Of a DNA stretch of 64,000 nucleotides, positions 21,662-32,914 are shown in pieces; position 1 is the stretch's first letter, and each line of letters begins with the position of its first letter. Origin of the DNA: Metallyticus violacea (taxonomy: Eukaryota; Arthropoda; Insecta; Mantodea; Metallyticidae); contig CM060841.1 of NCBI GenBank assembly GCA_030762175.1, forward strand, positions 12,994,501 through 13,058,500. The letters run 5' to 3'. The position numbers and the translations under genes were made by a program. The notes under the pieces are model-generated. The model saw only the letters and a list, made by a program, of their open reading frames with translations. It was not told where the DNA came from and did not search any database.

Positions 21662-22409
21662 CACCGGGTGTTGATAGGATCAAGACAAGAGATTTAATCT
21701 TCTTATATAGTGACATTTGTTACATAGTGTCAGATAATATAGGACTGGTAGCCTTAGAGCCCGAAAGAGATACTATTTCTACAGTGGTGTTGACTTAATT
21801 TTGGATTTCACATTGAGACATGTTAATAAAATTGGGAAAAAACATATTTGATAGCCTTGTACGGATATTTTGCGACATATCTGGAAGGAGAGTTATAGAG
21901 AAGTGCTACAAATGTTGTTACAGTATTACACTGGTAATATTAGTAGAACGTAGTGGTTAAACAAATTACTTAGGGCTTAGGTGATCATAAGTTCAAACAA
22001 ATAACAACACAAAATAGGTATAATAAAAACTCAACTCACCTTATCAAATGAAAAAATCGTTTACTTCTTGCAAACCGAAGAACAAAATAGTTATGTGTGA
22101 TACAATTTGTAAAAGTGGTATTTTATTTAGCTAGCAGAAAGTTTTTACTCACAAAATAAATAGCTTTTAATAGGATATCGTGTAGTATTTTTAGACAGTC
22201 TTTAATATTTATAAATAAATTAGTAATTAAAATTTAATTTATTCCAATCATTCCTAAACGTTTCTTGTTTCAATGAAATAGTTCGTGTATTTCTCAGTAG
22301 GAAAATCATGGAAGAAACACTTAAATTTATGGTTAGCGATGGTTTTTAAACGCATTTTGGTGTGGTAAAATTACAAATTAATATTTCTTTTAGTTTTATA
22401 ATTACTGTC

Positions 22410-22410
<1 letters not shown>
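21662..22410. other. AT-rich stretch, nothing recognised
   Basis: No coding similarity or repeats were recognised. Confidence 0.45.

Positions 22411-22447
<37 letters not shown>
22411..22447. repeat. (ATT)n microsatellite
   Basis: About 12 units, not joined to a SINE tail. Confidence 0.9.
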
Positions 22448-22501
22448 GATCACATTTTCATTATGAATTATAGTCAATTCTGTTCTAAAAATCAATCAGT
22501 C

Positions 22502-22790
22502 GATCTTGGTGGTGTAGTGGTAACCATACTTGCCTTCTAAACCCAAAATCGCGGGTTGAAACCCGGCCAGGATGGATTCATGGATGTTTTCGGGCGTAAA
22601 AATCCTAAGTATGGCTTCCTTCGGAAGGAAAGTAAAGCCGTGGGTCCCGAGTGTACATTTACTGCACGAAAAAGAATCTTAAGCCTGAAAGAGGCCTCTG
22701 AGCAAAATTTGTTGGCCGTTTCACGCCCTTAATTGAATGGTTCGCTTATGACCTGAGCTGTTAAAGAGCGTTCGTAAATAAATCAAATCA
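22502..22790 (+). repeat. SINE-B, full-length copy
   Basis: The head (TGGTGGTGTAGTGGTAACC and GGGTTGAAACCCGG), the body and the tail ending in CAAATCAACAAAA are all present, with scattered substitutions. No clear duplication was found. Confidence 0.93.
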
Positions 22791-24099
22791 ACAAAATGTT
22801 TAAAAATCTAACGCTGGTGTTGGAAAAAAAAAGCTTTAGTACACTTGGGCATGCGCAATGATAGGATCATTATTGGTTTTCATTATTGGTTTTTGCAAAT
22901 AAATCTTAGAAAGAAATAAAAGTATGCAATATTCACTAACTCCCTTAAGGAATGCAAAAAATAAACAAATAAAATAAATAAAAACATGTAATTTGTATAC
23001 GCTTAAATAGATTAATAATAAGCACATTCCGAATTAAACCAAAGTTTGTAACACTGGAGCGTAACAAACGTTGTGAAATCTCAGTGCTTTGTGTTAAAAT
23101 GACTACTTTTAGTATGAGATGCCTCACAACAGCATTTTAGATACAACCCACACTCTAGTGGTACATCAAAATTACATCAACTTGCCTCATCATGATTTCG
23201 ACGTGCAGTTCGTAGAGATTGACTATGTTAATTTTTAAAATAGAGGCGCCCTTAGTTTTAGTTTGTGTGGTAAAGAGCTATGGCCATAAGAGAAAAGCAA
23301 AATTATCATATTCAAGTTGTTTCATTACAGTTGTTTAAGACAAAGGTTGCGTTATAAGTAACTGTCTAGAAGCCACATTTAATGACCAACTATTGTGAGA
23401 TACATAAACGAAAGTGATAATGTGTTCAACAAGAACAAAAATATTAAGGAAATAGTACAATAAGATAAATGCGCATTTAAGTACTTGCAGTTTGACGTGT
23501 TAGAACAACTAAAGAAATAGTTAATAAAATAACTGTTAATATCTTTAGAATTATCTTCGAACTCCGGCTGTATCAAATTCTATATGGTTATAATAATATT
23601 CGCTCTAAAAGAGATAGGCAGTGGCATAAGATTAAAGTTTGTGGAATAAAATTAAATATATATGCCACTAGGTTTATATCATTAGATAAAATAAGAAAAT
23701 AGAATATAAAAAAGAAATAAAAAATTATAATGGACATAATAACGCCATAATCTCAAATAACTTGGAAAGGTCTCAAGATATAAAAGTAACGATAAATCAC
23801 AAAGATCGGGATATCCAAGGATCGACGGCAAAAATATTTTTTGAGAAAATGGAAAGGCTACCAGGTCAAGCGTTGTATCTAACGATTATAAACGTCATGC
23901 CTTGTATTTAATTATTTCTTTGATACCCACATGCTCACAATGTTTCAAAGTACTCTGCAGTGGTCAATAAGCTATTTTACGAAAAGCGAAATGAATACCC
24001 GCCCCGAAGATGCCTGTTAGCTTTTCTGTGAGAGATTTTGCATCTTAAGACTTCCTCTTAAGTTAAGAGTTGAAAAGGTATTTTTATTGTTTTATTTTA
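22791..24099. other. AT-rich stretch, nothing recognised
   Basis: No recognisable element or gene. Confidence 0.45.
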
Positions 24100-24170
24100 T
24101 AACAGATGTTTAGCGTGCCGGCTCAGTAAGGCAGTTGGAACTTCGAAGGCCGCGGGTTGAAGTACCGCCT
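24100..24170 (+). repeat. Possible tRNA-like SINE head
   Basis: TTTAGCGTGCCGGCTCAG resembles an A-box region, and CCGCGGGTTGAAGTACCGCC resembles a T arm with a B box. The following sequence is not repeated elsewhere in the window, so this is only a suggestion. Confidence 0.3.
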
Positions 24171-25353
24171 TGGGGCATGTGTTGATTTCAATGGATTGGC
24201 CATCTGTTTTTCTGCTGTATTCTGTAGTAGTGCTGAATATATTACTGTGCAGTCTGACCATTGTGTTGCAAATGTGCAGTTCCTGCCAGGTTATCAACAT
24301 AGATTCGTAAAAAGTGAACATTTCCTGGTTATTTTGCTAGTTATATAAAACCTGTTGTTAAAGACATTTCGACATGTATGTGATGGACGAGTTTTTAAAC
24401 GCTGATATCATAAATAAACTGAACCGTGAAAATAAATTTAGTAATACTTTTAATCATTATTTTAAAATCAGAATAAAAACCACAAAATTAATCACATTAG
24501 TGAAAATATAGAGGGAAGGCAATAATAAAAAACAATAAACTTAACAGCACAACTGATGATTCAAAATATTTCAACTGCGGTGAACTAATTCCCTCAGTGA
24601 ATTTTTTACAATATAAACAGCAACCATTTCCATGCTTTTTCTAAGTTTGTGACAATTGCACACAGGAATTATTATCTCTTATTTTTTCCCTCCCGTATTC
24701 AACAAACTTATTTACATCTAATATTTTGTCGATATTTATTGCCTTATGACCATACTATTTTAACATAATCACCATGTTCTTTCTTTTGCTTTTCAAGTGC
24801 AGACTAAAGATCGATTTAAAAGGATTAGTCTAAGGACTGTTCCGTGTCCTGATGGAAATTGAATCATTTTAATTTAGCAATTAGCTGTCAGAAGGATTGA
24901 TGGTCAGTCCGTCGTTTCAAGAGTCTAGTGCGATGCTAAGATGACACTTGGACGTGAAATCATTTTCTCCAGAGACCTCTTTTTTCACGTCCGGAATTCA
25001 TGAACGTTAAAACCTTAGGTCCGAGGAGAAATGTTACCGACTCAGGCTAGCGAACACATTTTTTATCTGAAACATGTTTCCTAAAATGTCACAAATATGT
25101 GCAAAAGCTTTGTTTTAGAAACTAAAAATATACATTAATTAAAAGCAAAATAGTTTCTAATTATTTTATGGCTAGAACCCAGAGGCTGATAAATAAAAAA
25201 ATCTCTGTACATTACTAAAAATTACCTACAATATTCTACATAATATCGATAGTAATTGGATATTTTTAAAAGCATGCTTTCCTACTAACCTTATTGAATA
25301 TAAATACCCAGAGAAATTAAAACGTTCTGAAGAATGTGTCTTTTCAGCAGTGC

Positions 25354-25356
<3 letters not shown>
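24171..25356. other. AT-rich stretch, nothing recognised
   Basis: Up to about 24350 this may be the body of the element suggested at 24100. Nothing else was recognised. Confidence 0.4.

Positions 25357-25390
<34 letters not shown>
25357..25390. repeat. Poly-A tract (34 A)
   Basis: A pure A run without a recognisable element upstream. It could be the tail of an old retrocopy, but no upstream similarity supports that. Confidence 0.9.
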
Positions 25391-25391
<1 letters not shown>

Positions 25392-27053
25392 CCATACGTA
25401 CTTTCAAAAACCTCTTCACTTTGACTACAGAGACCTATGCTGTTTCTTAATCCCCCCACCCAAGTTTTAAATAACATCTCTAATTCATTTCCGGCGGAAT
25501 ACGACTGTTTGACAATTTTTAATTTTTCAAGAACGTTTTTCTAAACAGTTTATTGATGTCAAAATTGCAAACTTTCCCTCAAGTCTGGAACATTTAGCAA
25601 ATCTTGAAATATTACAATTTGCTGTAACAGAACTGTCAATCTTATCAAAATGATGACATGTGGAGACAGAGAAATATCAGGCCCACGTTCATAGAAATCC
25701 TTTAATTTCGGAGGTGATTTCATCAATGCCTTTTCCACAAATGATATGGGTTTGTCAACCTGACAAAGAGCTCGTTGAAGAGCGTAAATGCAATAAACAC
25801 ATTAAAATGTAAATATTTGAAAAAAGTCAAAATAAATTTGGTCCATTTTGGTTCATATTTGCAGCACTACTTTATCTGCATTTCATCATCAGAGCTCTAT
25901 TTCAGTTCACTGACCCAAAGCACGAGAATAGTAAATGTGTTGATATTCACAAGTTCAATGGCAGGGCAGATCGGCAATGAAATGTTAACTAAATACACAG
26001 AACGGAATAGCTCAATTAGCTGGTTACTTTTGTACAGCAAGCCTTTCTATTGGAATCCAGCTAGTAATTGCAAGCGACGCTGGGTGGAGACGAACATGGG
26101 GAATGTTCCCACAGGAAGCAGCCCTGTAGGAAAAACCACAGGGGAGTAGGGAAATTGATCGGAAGTATGCGGTCACATGCATGCACGCACGCACATGCAG
26201 TGCATGCCTGAGAAAACAACTTGCCTGACGTTGTTTCCGCAGCATCTCAAGGACAGCCAGAGACGTACAACTTGCTAATATCTGATGAGCGTTCCCTCCT
26301 AGCTGCTCTGACCAGGGTCCATCTCATCTCGACAATATGAAAACTCGTGTACACAACGCATTCAGTCAATTCTCTGCTCTGTTTTCTATTAATTCTCAAC
26401 AGATGAAGTCCATTTCAAACTGGTCTGGACGTGTGTGGCTCAACTCATAAAAAGATAGATTATTATTTACTCTACCGGTGTATAAAACAAATTGTTGATA
26501 TTATAGAAATTCATCATTATCGGGTTATGTGGCTGAAGATTTAAATTAATTTAAAAACTGCGGAACATGCGCCTAACAAACTAGCTTTTCACTCTCCATC
26601 TTAGGTTACTTATCAGCAAGTTAAGGGTAGAAGAGGGCGACTACGCAACTAAGACCATCTGTTGGACAGAATGTGAACTGTCTTTAGGTTTTACGTGATT
26701 AATTACCAGAAAATGAAATAAGGCCGATATGGTTAAAGTGAAAAACATCTAATTAAAAAGAGTTGAAATGAAAGTAAATAGCTACAAGAATTTCAAATTG
26801 TATCGAGCTACTCTTTTTTATTACAAAAGATAATACTGCGTGCAAATTACAAAATAGAGCTTGTTAACAATACAGTATTTTGTGTCAGAAATATAGCAAA
26901 TAAAACGTATCAAGCACTATAATTACTAGGCCCTGGGATACTTTGCTGAATGGAATAATTTAAATAAGTAAAACAAATAAAACCCTGCATAGAACATTGT
27001 TCATTTTTGTATGTCACGCTTAGATTTTGTCCAATGCTGATATCCTCTCCCCG
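25391..27053. other. Unassigned sequence with an alternating tract
   Basis: Contains a 26-bp strictly alternating pyrimidine/purine tract at 26174-26199 (CACATGCATGCACG...). A GC-richer patch at 26040-26290 has no recognised similarity. Confidence 0.4.
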
Positions 27054-27064
27054 TTTTTAGTATT

Positions 27065-27366
27065 ATTTTTTGTTTGTTTGACTTAATTACGGACGCTCTG
27101 TAACATCTCAGGTCATCAGCGACCCATTCATTTCAGGGTGTGAAACGGCCGACAAATTTTGCTCAGAGGTCTCTTCTTTCACTCTTGAGGTTCTTAATCG
27201 TGCCGTAAATGTACGACACGGAACCCACGGCTTTACTTCCCTTCCAAAGGAAGCCATACTTAGGATTTTTACGTCCGAAAAAATCCATCGATCCTGACCG
27301 GGTTTGAACCGGCGATCTTGGGTTTAGAATGCAAGTATGGTTACCACTAGACCACCAGGACCGACA
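27065..27366 (-). repeat. SINE-B, full copy with target-site duplication
   Basis: Complete reverse-strand copy. The 11-bp repeat TTTTTAGTATT flanks it at 27054-27064 and 27367-27377. The tail is (GTTT)n-like as read on the plus strand. Confidence 0.95.
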
Positions 27367-27576
27367 TTTTTAGTATTGAAAGCATTATATACATCATGAA
27401 TGGCGCTAGTGTTTCACCTTACGAAGGACATGAATATTATCGTTTGTGACTGCACAAGAGTTTCTGTTATATGTTTAATAATTTCGCTGGATCATAGATT
27501 TTTTCAGCAAATTTGTTTCGTTCTACTGCTGGAATTTTGTTTGCAACTTGGCAAATTGGCAAGGGCAAATAATTGT

Positions 27577-27580
<4 letters not shown>

Positions 27581-27622
<42 letters not shown>
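27581..27622. repeat. (TA)n microsatellite
   Basis: About 20 TA units immediately before the transposon end at 27623. The transposon appears to have inserted into, or next to, this TA tract. Confidence 0.9.
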
Positions 27623-27629
<7 letters not shown>

Positions 27630-28449
27630 GATACGAATAAAAAAAAAATGTATATACACTTCAAGCAAAGAAACAACTGTGTTGACATAACAAAACTGAA
27701 TTCACATAAACAGAAAATGATGAGCACTAATCATCTTAGACTTTTGCACTTACAGCTGTTGCTCAAAATGCCCACCATCGCCGTCGATACATTTCTGAGT
27801 ACGTTGAACTATTGATTGAGCAACGTTTGCGAAAGTGTCCTCAGCGATTGCAGCACATGCCGTTTCAATATCTTCCCGAAGTGCTGCCAGTGTAGCTGGT
27901 CTGCCCAGATCTGCCCTTGTCAACATCGCATACGATACCATGAGTCTCAAATTCGTCTCGAATGCGTGCAATTGTTACTCACGTTGACGGTTCTGTTCGG
28001 TACACATGTCTCCATTACCTTTGAACTTCAACAACATTCTCGGTTTTCCAGTACCACTTCAACATTGCTTTCCGCTGTTTAAACGATAATCTTGGCTCCA
28101 TTTTGTTGTAGCAACTCTAGCATAACGTAATGTGAGTCACATCTGTTTACAGAACATCATACGATAATATTGGCGTCATCTGTTCATTGTTGATTTATTT
28201 GTCACGTAGCAACGCTAACATAACGCAATGTGAGTCATATCTGTTTACAGAACATCATAGGATAATCTTGGCTTCATTTGTTCATTGTTGATTTACCTGT
28301 CACGCAGCAACGCTATCATAATGTATGTGAGTCATATCTGTTTACAGAACATCATACTACACATGACTGTTGTCTTTGGGTCCAACTTTGAAATATATTA
28401 AATAGATATCTACTGTGAAAGTTTGTATACATTTTTGGCACCCTCAGTG
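27623..28449 (-). mobile_element. Internally deleted transposon, sister of the 51116-52503 element
   Basis: Both ends match the larger element: terminal sequences read inward as CAC-GAGG-TAC or CACTGAGGGTGCCAAAAATG, then TGTATA-ACTTTCA. TA lies next to each end. The minus strand encodes the start of the transposase (ATG at 28099-28101, MEPRLSF) and, after a junction at 27898-27902, its C-terminus (PATLAALREDIETACAAI to the stop near 27750). The 674 bp corresponding to 51386-52059 of the larger copy are missing. The junction lies in a shared GGT. The N-terminal frame is also broken, so no protein is made. Confidence 0.85.
28110..28358. repeat. 98-bp tandem repeat inside the transposon (about 2.5 units)
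   Basis: Units begin at AGCAAC on 28110, 28208 and 28306, an exact 98-bp spacing. Each unit includes a CATCTGTTTACAGAACATCAT-like segment (split here as CATCTGTTTACAG and AACATCAT) and a copy of the transposase start region. Confidence 0.9.
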
Positions 28450-28451
28450 TA

Positions 28452-29773
28452 TATGTAACATAATCTAATAGAAAATAAATATTACCTCTCTTTAGAACTA
28501 CGTTCGATGACGACAAAACGGGGGTTCTATATATTTCGTTCATGTGGGGCGTTTGGAATTCCAATAAGTTGACTCGTCAAGCTTTATAATGATAGTCATT
28601 CATGCTCATCAGTTTTCCCCTATTCGATGTTCGCTTTACACACAATCAAAATAATTAAATTATTATATTTAGTAAGAAAACACAACTGCAGCACCAGGGC
28701 ATCTAATTTCGTTGCGGAATGAAGCATTCCAAACGTAAGCTCTAATCTTCTAAGTTCAGTACTTTCGTAAATTACAGCATGTAAATTAACATTTTTCTAA
28801 ATTATTTGACGACAACGACTTCTATTATACGCAGTTACATTGTGCGGAAGCCCAAAAGAATATTCCATCATAGCTGATTTTGTTTGGAATAAAATACGTA
28901 ATATTATAATGATAATTTTCAATTTAATTTTAGCCTGTCGTAGAAAAAGTACATTGTTTGCAACAGACTTGTGATGTGGCTTTTTGATAATTCTGTGCAC
29001 TGTATTTCATAAAATCCCCTCTCATATAAAAATAGTTATTTCACAAACTTGATGCAAAAACAAATATGATAGGTTAAATAAACCCAGTTTTTTACATACG
29101 GGAAAGAAAGAAAGTTACTGTTAAATTATGGGGTGTCTGGTCGCTCAACCACCGGGGCGCAGGAACACCAACGTCCTAATGAGCAAGAGTCAGTGGTGAT
29201 ACAGATCCATGCCTAATGCTGTGTTTTCGTACACTACCAGATGGAGCTTATGGCGCCGTAGGGTTCATTTATTCTCACAATCGAGAATGTAAACCATAAT
29301 AGGTATAAGCCGAATGTCGAGCCTCACTCCCTTTCTATAGTAAATTAGGTGCACGTAATTTATGCGTAAATATCTTGCCAACATTTACATTTTAAATTAA
29401 TACTTCCCTTCACCGGACATAAAACTCAAAGCATGGCAGATTCAAGTTAAAACTCGTTTAAAGGAATTGTAGACCCACAAGCAGTCGAGATGCCTTCACG
29501 TCCAGTAAAATTAATTGAACCTCAAGTTGGCAGAGCGCGGCTGCGAACTAGGATAAAACAGCAAGGTCATAATGCGTGTGCAGGTAGCACCTGGTAGCTA
29601 TTTTAGTGAGGCTTTGTCACCGAATGGTTATGCGTTCGTGTGTTACTCGGTGCTTTCATTGCATATACGTTGGGTGCTAATAGTTCTCCGTTACTAATGC
29701 CCTTACATAAATGTAGTCTTGCAGAATGTACATGTGAAAACTGGTTACTGCAGAGAAGAGATAAGACAATAAA
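28452..29773. other. AT-rich stretch, nothing recognised
   Basis: A GC-richer patch at about 29130-29250 has no recognised similarity. Confidence 0.4.
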
Positions 29774-29784
29774 TCGTGTTCCAG

Positions 29785-29999
29785 TTTTTTTTTTATTTAT
29801 TTACGGACGCTCTTTAACATCTCAGGTCAACAGCGTCCCATTGTATTCAGGGCCTCTTTGCTCAGAGGCCTCTTTTTTAGGCATGAGGTTATTTTTCGTG
29901 CCGTAAATGTACAACATGGGAACCGCGGCTTTGCTTCTCTTCCGAAGGAAGCCATACTTAGGATTTTTACGCCCGAAAAAAACCATCAACCCTGGCCGG
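29785..29999 (-). repeat. SINE-B, 5'-truncated insertion with target-site duplication
   Basis: Reverse-strand copy with a poly-T/ATTT tail. It ends at CCTGGCCGG, just inside the T arm, so most of the tRNA-like head is missing. The 11-bp repeat TCGTGTTCCAG lies at 29774-29784 and 30000-30010, showing that the truncation occurred at insertion. Confidence 0.95.
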
Positions 30000-30010
30000 T
30001 CGTGTTCCAG

Positions 30011-30711
30011 GTAGAGAAATGTTCGCCAATTTGTTAAAAAGTTACGAAATACAGGATCTATGAATAACAAGAAGCGGCGGCATTATATTGTCGCTGAGGG
30101 ACATAATTTTCAGGCTATTATCAGTTTTAAATGCAGTGTAATTTTAAGTTTTTATTAAAAATATAAATCCTAAAATAAAAATACCAACTTTACGCCTGGC
30201 GACTCTTAGTGAGTAGACGCGCACAGGTGGCCCGTAGCCAATATAACCTTACTGTCTATAGTGTGTGTACACTATTCTCATTTTATATCTACTTTGGCAT
30301 ATTTGTTAAACATTCAAATACTTTTTATGCAATGTTTGGAAGAGTTGATATTTTATATAGTCATTTCTGCAAAATTCCATTATAATGATTTATCTTGTAC
30401 AAAATAAACACATTTACTGCACGATATAATTAGAACATTAATATAAGGTTAGAGGAAGCATAGAAAAATGCATTTACTTTCCCATTACTGCTACACTTGT
30501 ATCAGAGCTGGTTCATCAATCGATTATCCTTCTTCTTTCCCTTTCTAAACTATAGCAATAATTGCAATGATGTCTATATAACTAGGAAGTAAGGACGAGG
30601 TATTATGTCGACATAATAATCAGATAATATTTTAATCAAAAATATTTTTCTTGATAATAATAAATGGTTATATTATAAAGTAATTGTTCAGGAATAGAAC
30701 AAAAGTACCTA
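30011..30711. other. AT-rich stretch, nothing recognised
   Basis: No similarity was recognised. Confidence 0.45.
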
Positions 30712-30922
30712 CTGCTGGGAGCTGGAGAGATGGCTAGCCAGAGGAATGTATTAACGTCCAACTGTTCACAATTAATAATCTGCTTTTGTTAACATAAAGA
30801 GATGGACCGACTCTTTAAGTATTTAAACAGATGATGATATGCGTGCAGTGCGTAATGTTTTATTTGGCAGCTAAAACACTTTCCCTGCATACATCGCTGG
30901 CCATTTCTCCAGCCCCCAGCAA
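30712..30922. mobile_element. Candidate small inverted-repeat element (MITE)
   Basis: Inverted ends of about 27 bp: TGCTGGGAGCTGGAGAGATG on the left and, on the reverse strand at the right, TGCTGGGGGCTGGAGAAATG, each followed by GC-AGC. The outer positions are bordered by TA (30710-30711 and 30923-30924). The interior of about 155 bp is non-coding. The structure is that of a non-autonomous Tc1/mariner-type element; no partner element with these ends is in the window. Confidence 0.6.
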
Positions 30923-30924
30923 TA

Positions 30925-31268
30925 TTTATTACAAAGAATAACGCAATAATGGGGCACATATATAATCAACTTTGTTAGTATATTAAGAACTACAATTACG
31001 TGCTATAGAGGAACATTCCCTCCGTCTAATATTAATTCATGATTTATTATATTTATTAAAATCAGGATCAGCCTAAATACTAAAACACAATTAAGTTCGT
31101 TGAAACGAAAAGGTGCCGCTTTACATGTTAATAAGCTACAGCTATGACAATGGGATAATTGCTTCACTGCAGGGAGCTGTTAGTATGTAATTAACGTGGG
31201 TCAACACTTGACTTGTCTCCCGTGCATAGTCATTTGTGGCACCTAGCTAAGAGTCCATTGTTAGGGTT
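30925..31268. other. Unassigned sequence
   Basis: Nothing was recognised between the inverted-repeat element and the GC-rich insertion. Confidence 0.4.
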
Positions 31269-31279
31269 AGCTGATACAG

Positions 31280-31615
31280 GTTGCGTCGGGTTTACTAAGC
31301 CCTGGGTCTAGGGGTGCAACACAGAGGTCTGTGATACCCGTGGGTTTTTGCATTAGGACGGTACCTTGTTTCCTAAACCGACCCGCCTTTCGGCTGCAGA
31401 CGATTGCGCTGCCCAGGCGCGCTAAGTTCCATTTGCTTCCAGATTCTCACTGGTGGATAGGTCATACTAGCTTAGACCTACTCGTATTTAAGAGGTGAGT
31501 CACCCCAGCATTAAGGTAGCCACCACCCTCCCTACCAACAACGGCGATTCCGGCGCACTGGCCCCCAGGGTACACGCCTTAGGCACTCCCCTGGGACACG
31601 CCGCCATCGTAGGTC
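31280..31615. mobile_element. GC-rich insertion of unknown family with 11-bp duplication
   Basis: This 336-bp block is clearly GC-richer than its surroundings. It is bounded by a perfect direct repeat AGCTGATACAG (31269-31279 and 31616-31626). It has no tRNA-like A/B boxes, no inverted ends and no A tail on either strand, and the short frames on both strands are not recognisable. A non-LTR retrotransposon end or an unusual SINE are the simplest options. The duplication argues it arrived as one insertion. Confidence 0.6.
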
Positions 31616-31626
31616 AGCTGATACAG

Positions 31627-32240
31627 CAGATAAAAATACACTAATCCTTCTTTGAGTCGCTGTGTTCGCCACATCTGCCAAAGAGAGCGCGACAGTTAAT
31701 AACCCTCATTGCTGACATCGTCGTTACCTTTTATGAGCTAAATAATGAAGTTTATCGATTATCTGGACAAGGCAAAAGCGTGTATTACAAATGTGTTTAG
31801 TGTTCAAGAATTAAACACAGGAAAAGCATAGGCAATTTTTCCACCCTCATGGCACCGATAGCTCTAAGTTATTACGCTCCAGACCAATTTATGGACACAT
31901 ACTTAAATTTTCTACCTAAGACAAAGCATTCAGCCTTTAAACGGGATGTCTGCAGTACAATTAATAATATCATTACAAGAGAAAAAAAAATAATATAAAA
32001 GAAGAACAATAAACGTAATTCTTTATTTGATAGAGCAAGGCAAATAAAAAGTAATCTGTTTAACTTGTTAAAAATTACTTCCAACACAGGATGGGCATAC
32101 ATTTAATGTAGTAGTTAATCAGAACCAGAGAGGTTACCAAGCAGAAGGAAGTATTGGTATCACATCTCCTCGGCGGGCCCAGTTCGAGAACATCAGGCAT
32201 GTAATAATTATTGTAGTTCTATTTGATAGCCTAGTATAAT
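31627..32240. other. AT-rich stretch, nothing recognised
   Basis: No similarity was recognised. Confidence 0.45.
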
Positions 32241-32259
32241 GCAAAAAAAAAAAAAAAAA

Positions 32260-32294
<35 letters not shown>

Positions 32295-32316
32295 AATAAA
32301 TAAATAAATAAAATAC
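32241..32316. repeat. Poly-A followed by (AAAT)n microsatellite
   Basis: An A run passes into about 14 AAAT/AAATA units with one phase slip. Confidence 0.9.
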
Positions 32317-32675
32317 ATTTAGTGAATTAAATTTGTCTCATTTATAACCTTTTCAGGTAGTTAAACCCTGTAGATCTACATTATTATCCTTGGATTTCGT
32401 GTATAAGTAACTATTGTCTTATTTCAGCATGGTTGCCATCCGTTTCAAAGGAAGCTATTTGTCGCTGCTCTGTTGCACGGTTTCATACATGCAGAGATGT
32501 ATCGGAAATTTCAAATGACATTGTGGATACATTTTTCTTTCAAAAACCCTTTGGATGTGAGAGAATTCCTCAACCGACAATTTCCAGCAGGTAGATAAGC
32601 AGTGTTTATCGGTATTGATGCCCTTGCATTTTTGCTTTACCAAATTACGAGTGTACGAAACCAAATAAGAGATTT

Positions 32676-32765
32676 CTAGGACCTGAAGAATCGTATTCGA
32701 GAAGAATGCGCAGCGATTTCAGCACATATGCTTACAAACGTAGAATGGAAGTGTCATGCTGAACT
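32676..32765 (+). pseudogene. Short C-terminal fragment of a DDE transposase
   Basis: About 28 codons read DLKNRIREECAAISAHML and then NVEWKCHAEL. This resembles the last helices of mariner-like transposases of the kind found at 18600 and 51116 (pattern L-RI--A--I----L--V). Nothing of the catalytic domain is recognisable upstream. The assignment rests on this short stretch only. Confidence 0.4.
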
Positions 32766-32914
32766 AGATAAAAATACATATTTACAGAATATGTATTTAT
32801 GACATTTAATTTTATTTACGACAAATCATTGTTTGATAAAAACGGATAGAACCTTTAGTCTACTCTATTTCATAGATAGAAAATGCGTATAAACCTTGAA
32901 AAAAGCAGAATATG

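Noticed and set aside
27400..27727. Overlapping frames with Tyr-Ile repeats on both strands
   Set aside because: They are translations of the TA microsatellite and the transposon end.
28110..28358. CRISPR-like array
   Set aside because: The units are contiguous 98-bp tandem copies without spacers, inside a eukaryotic transposon.
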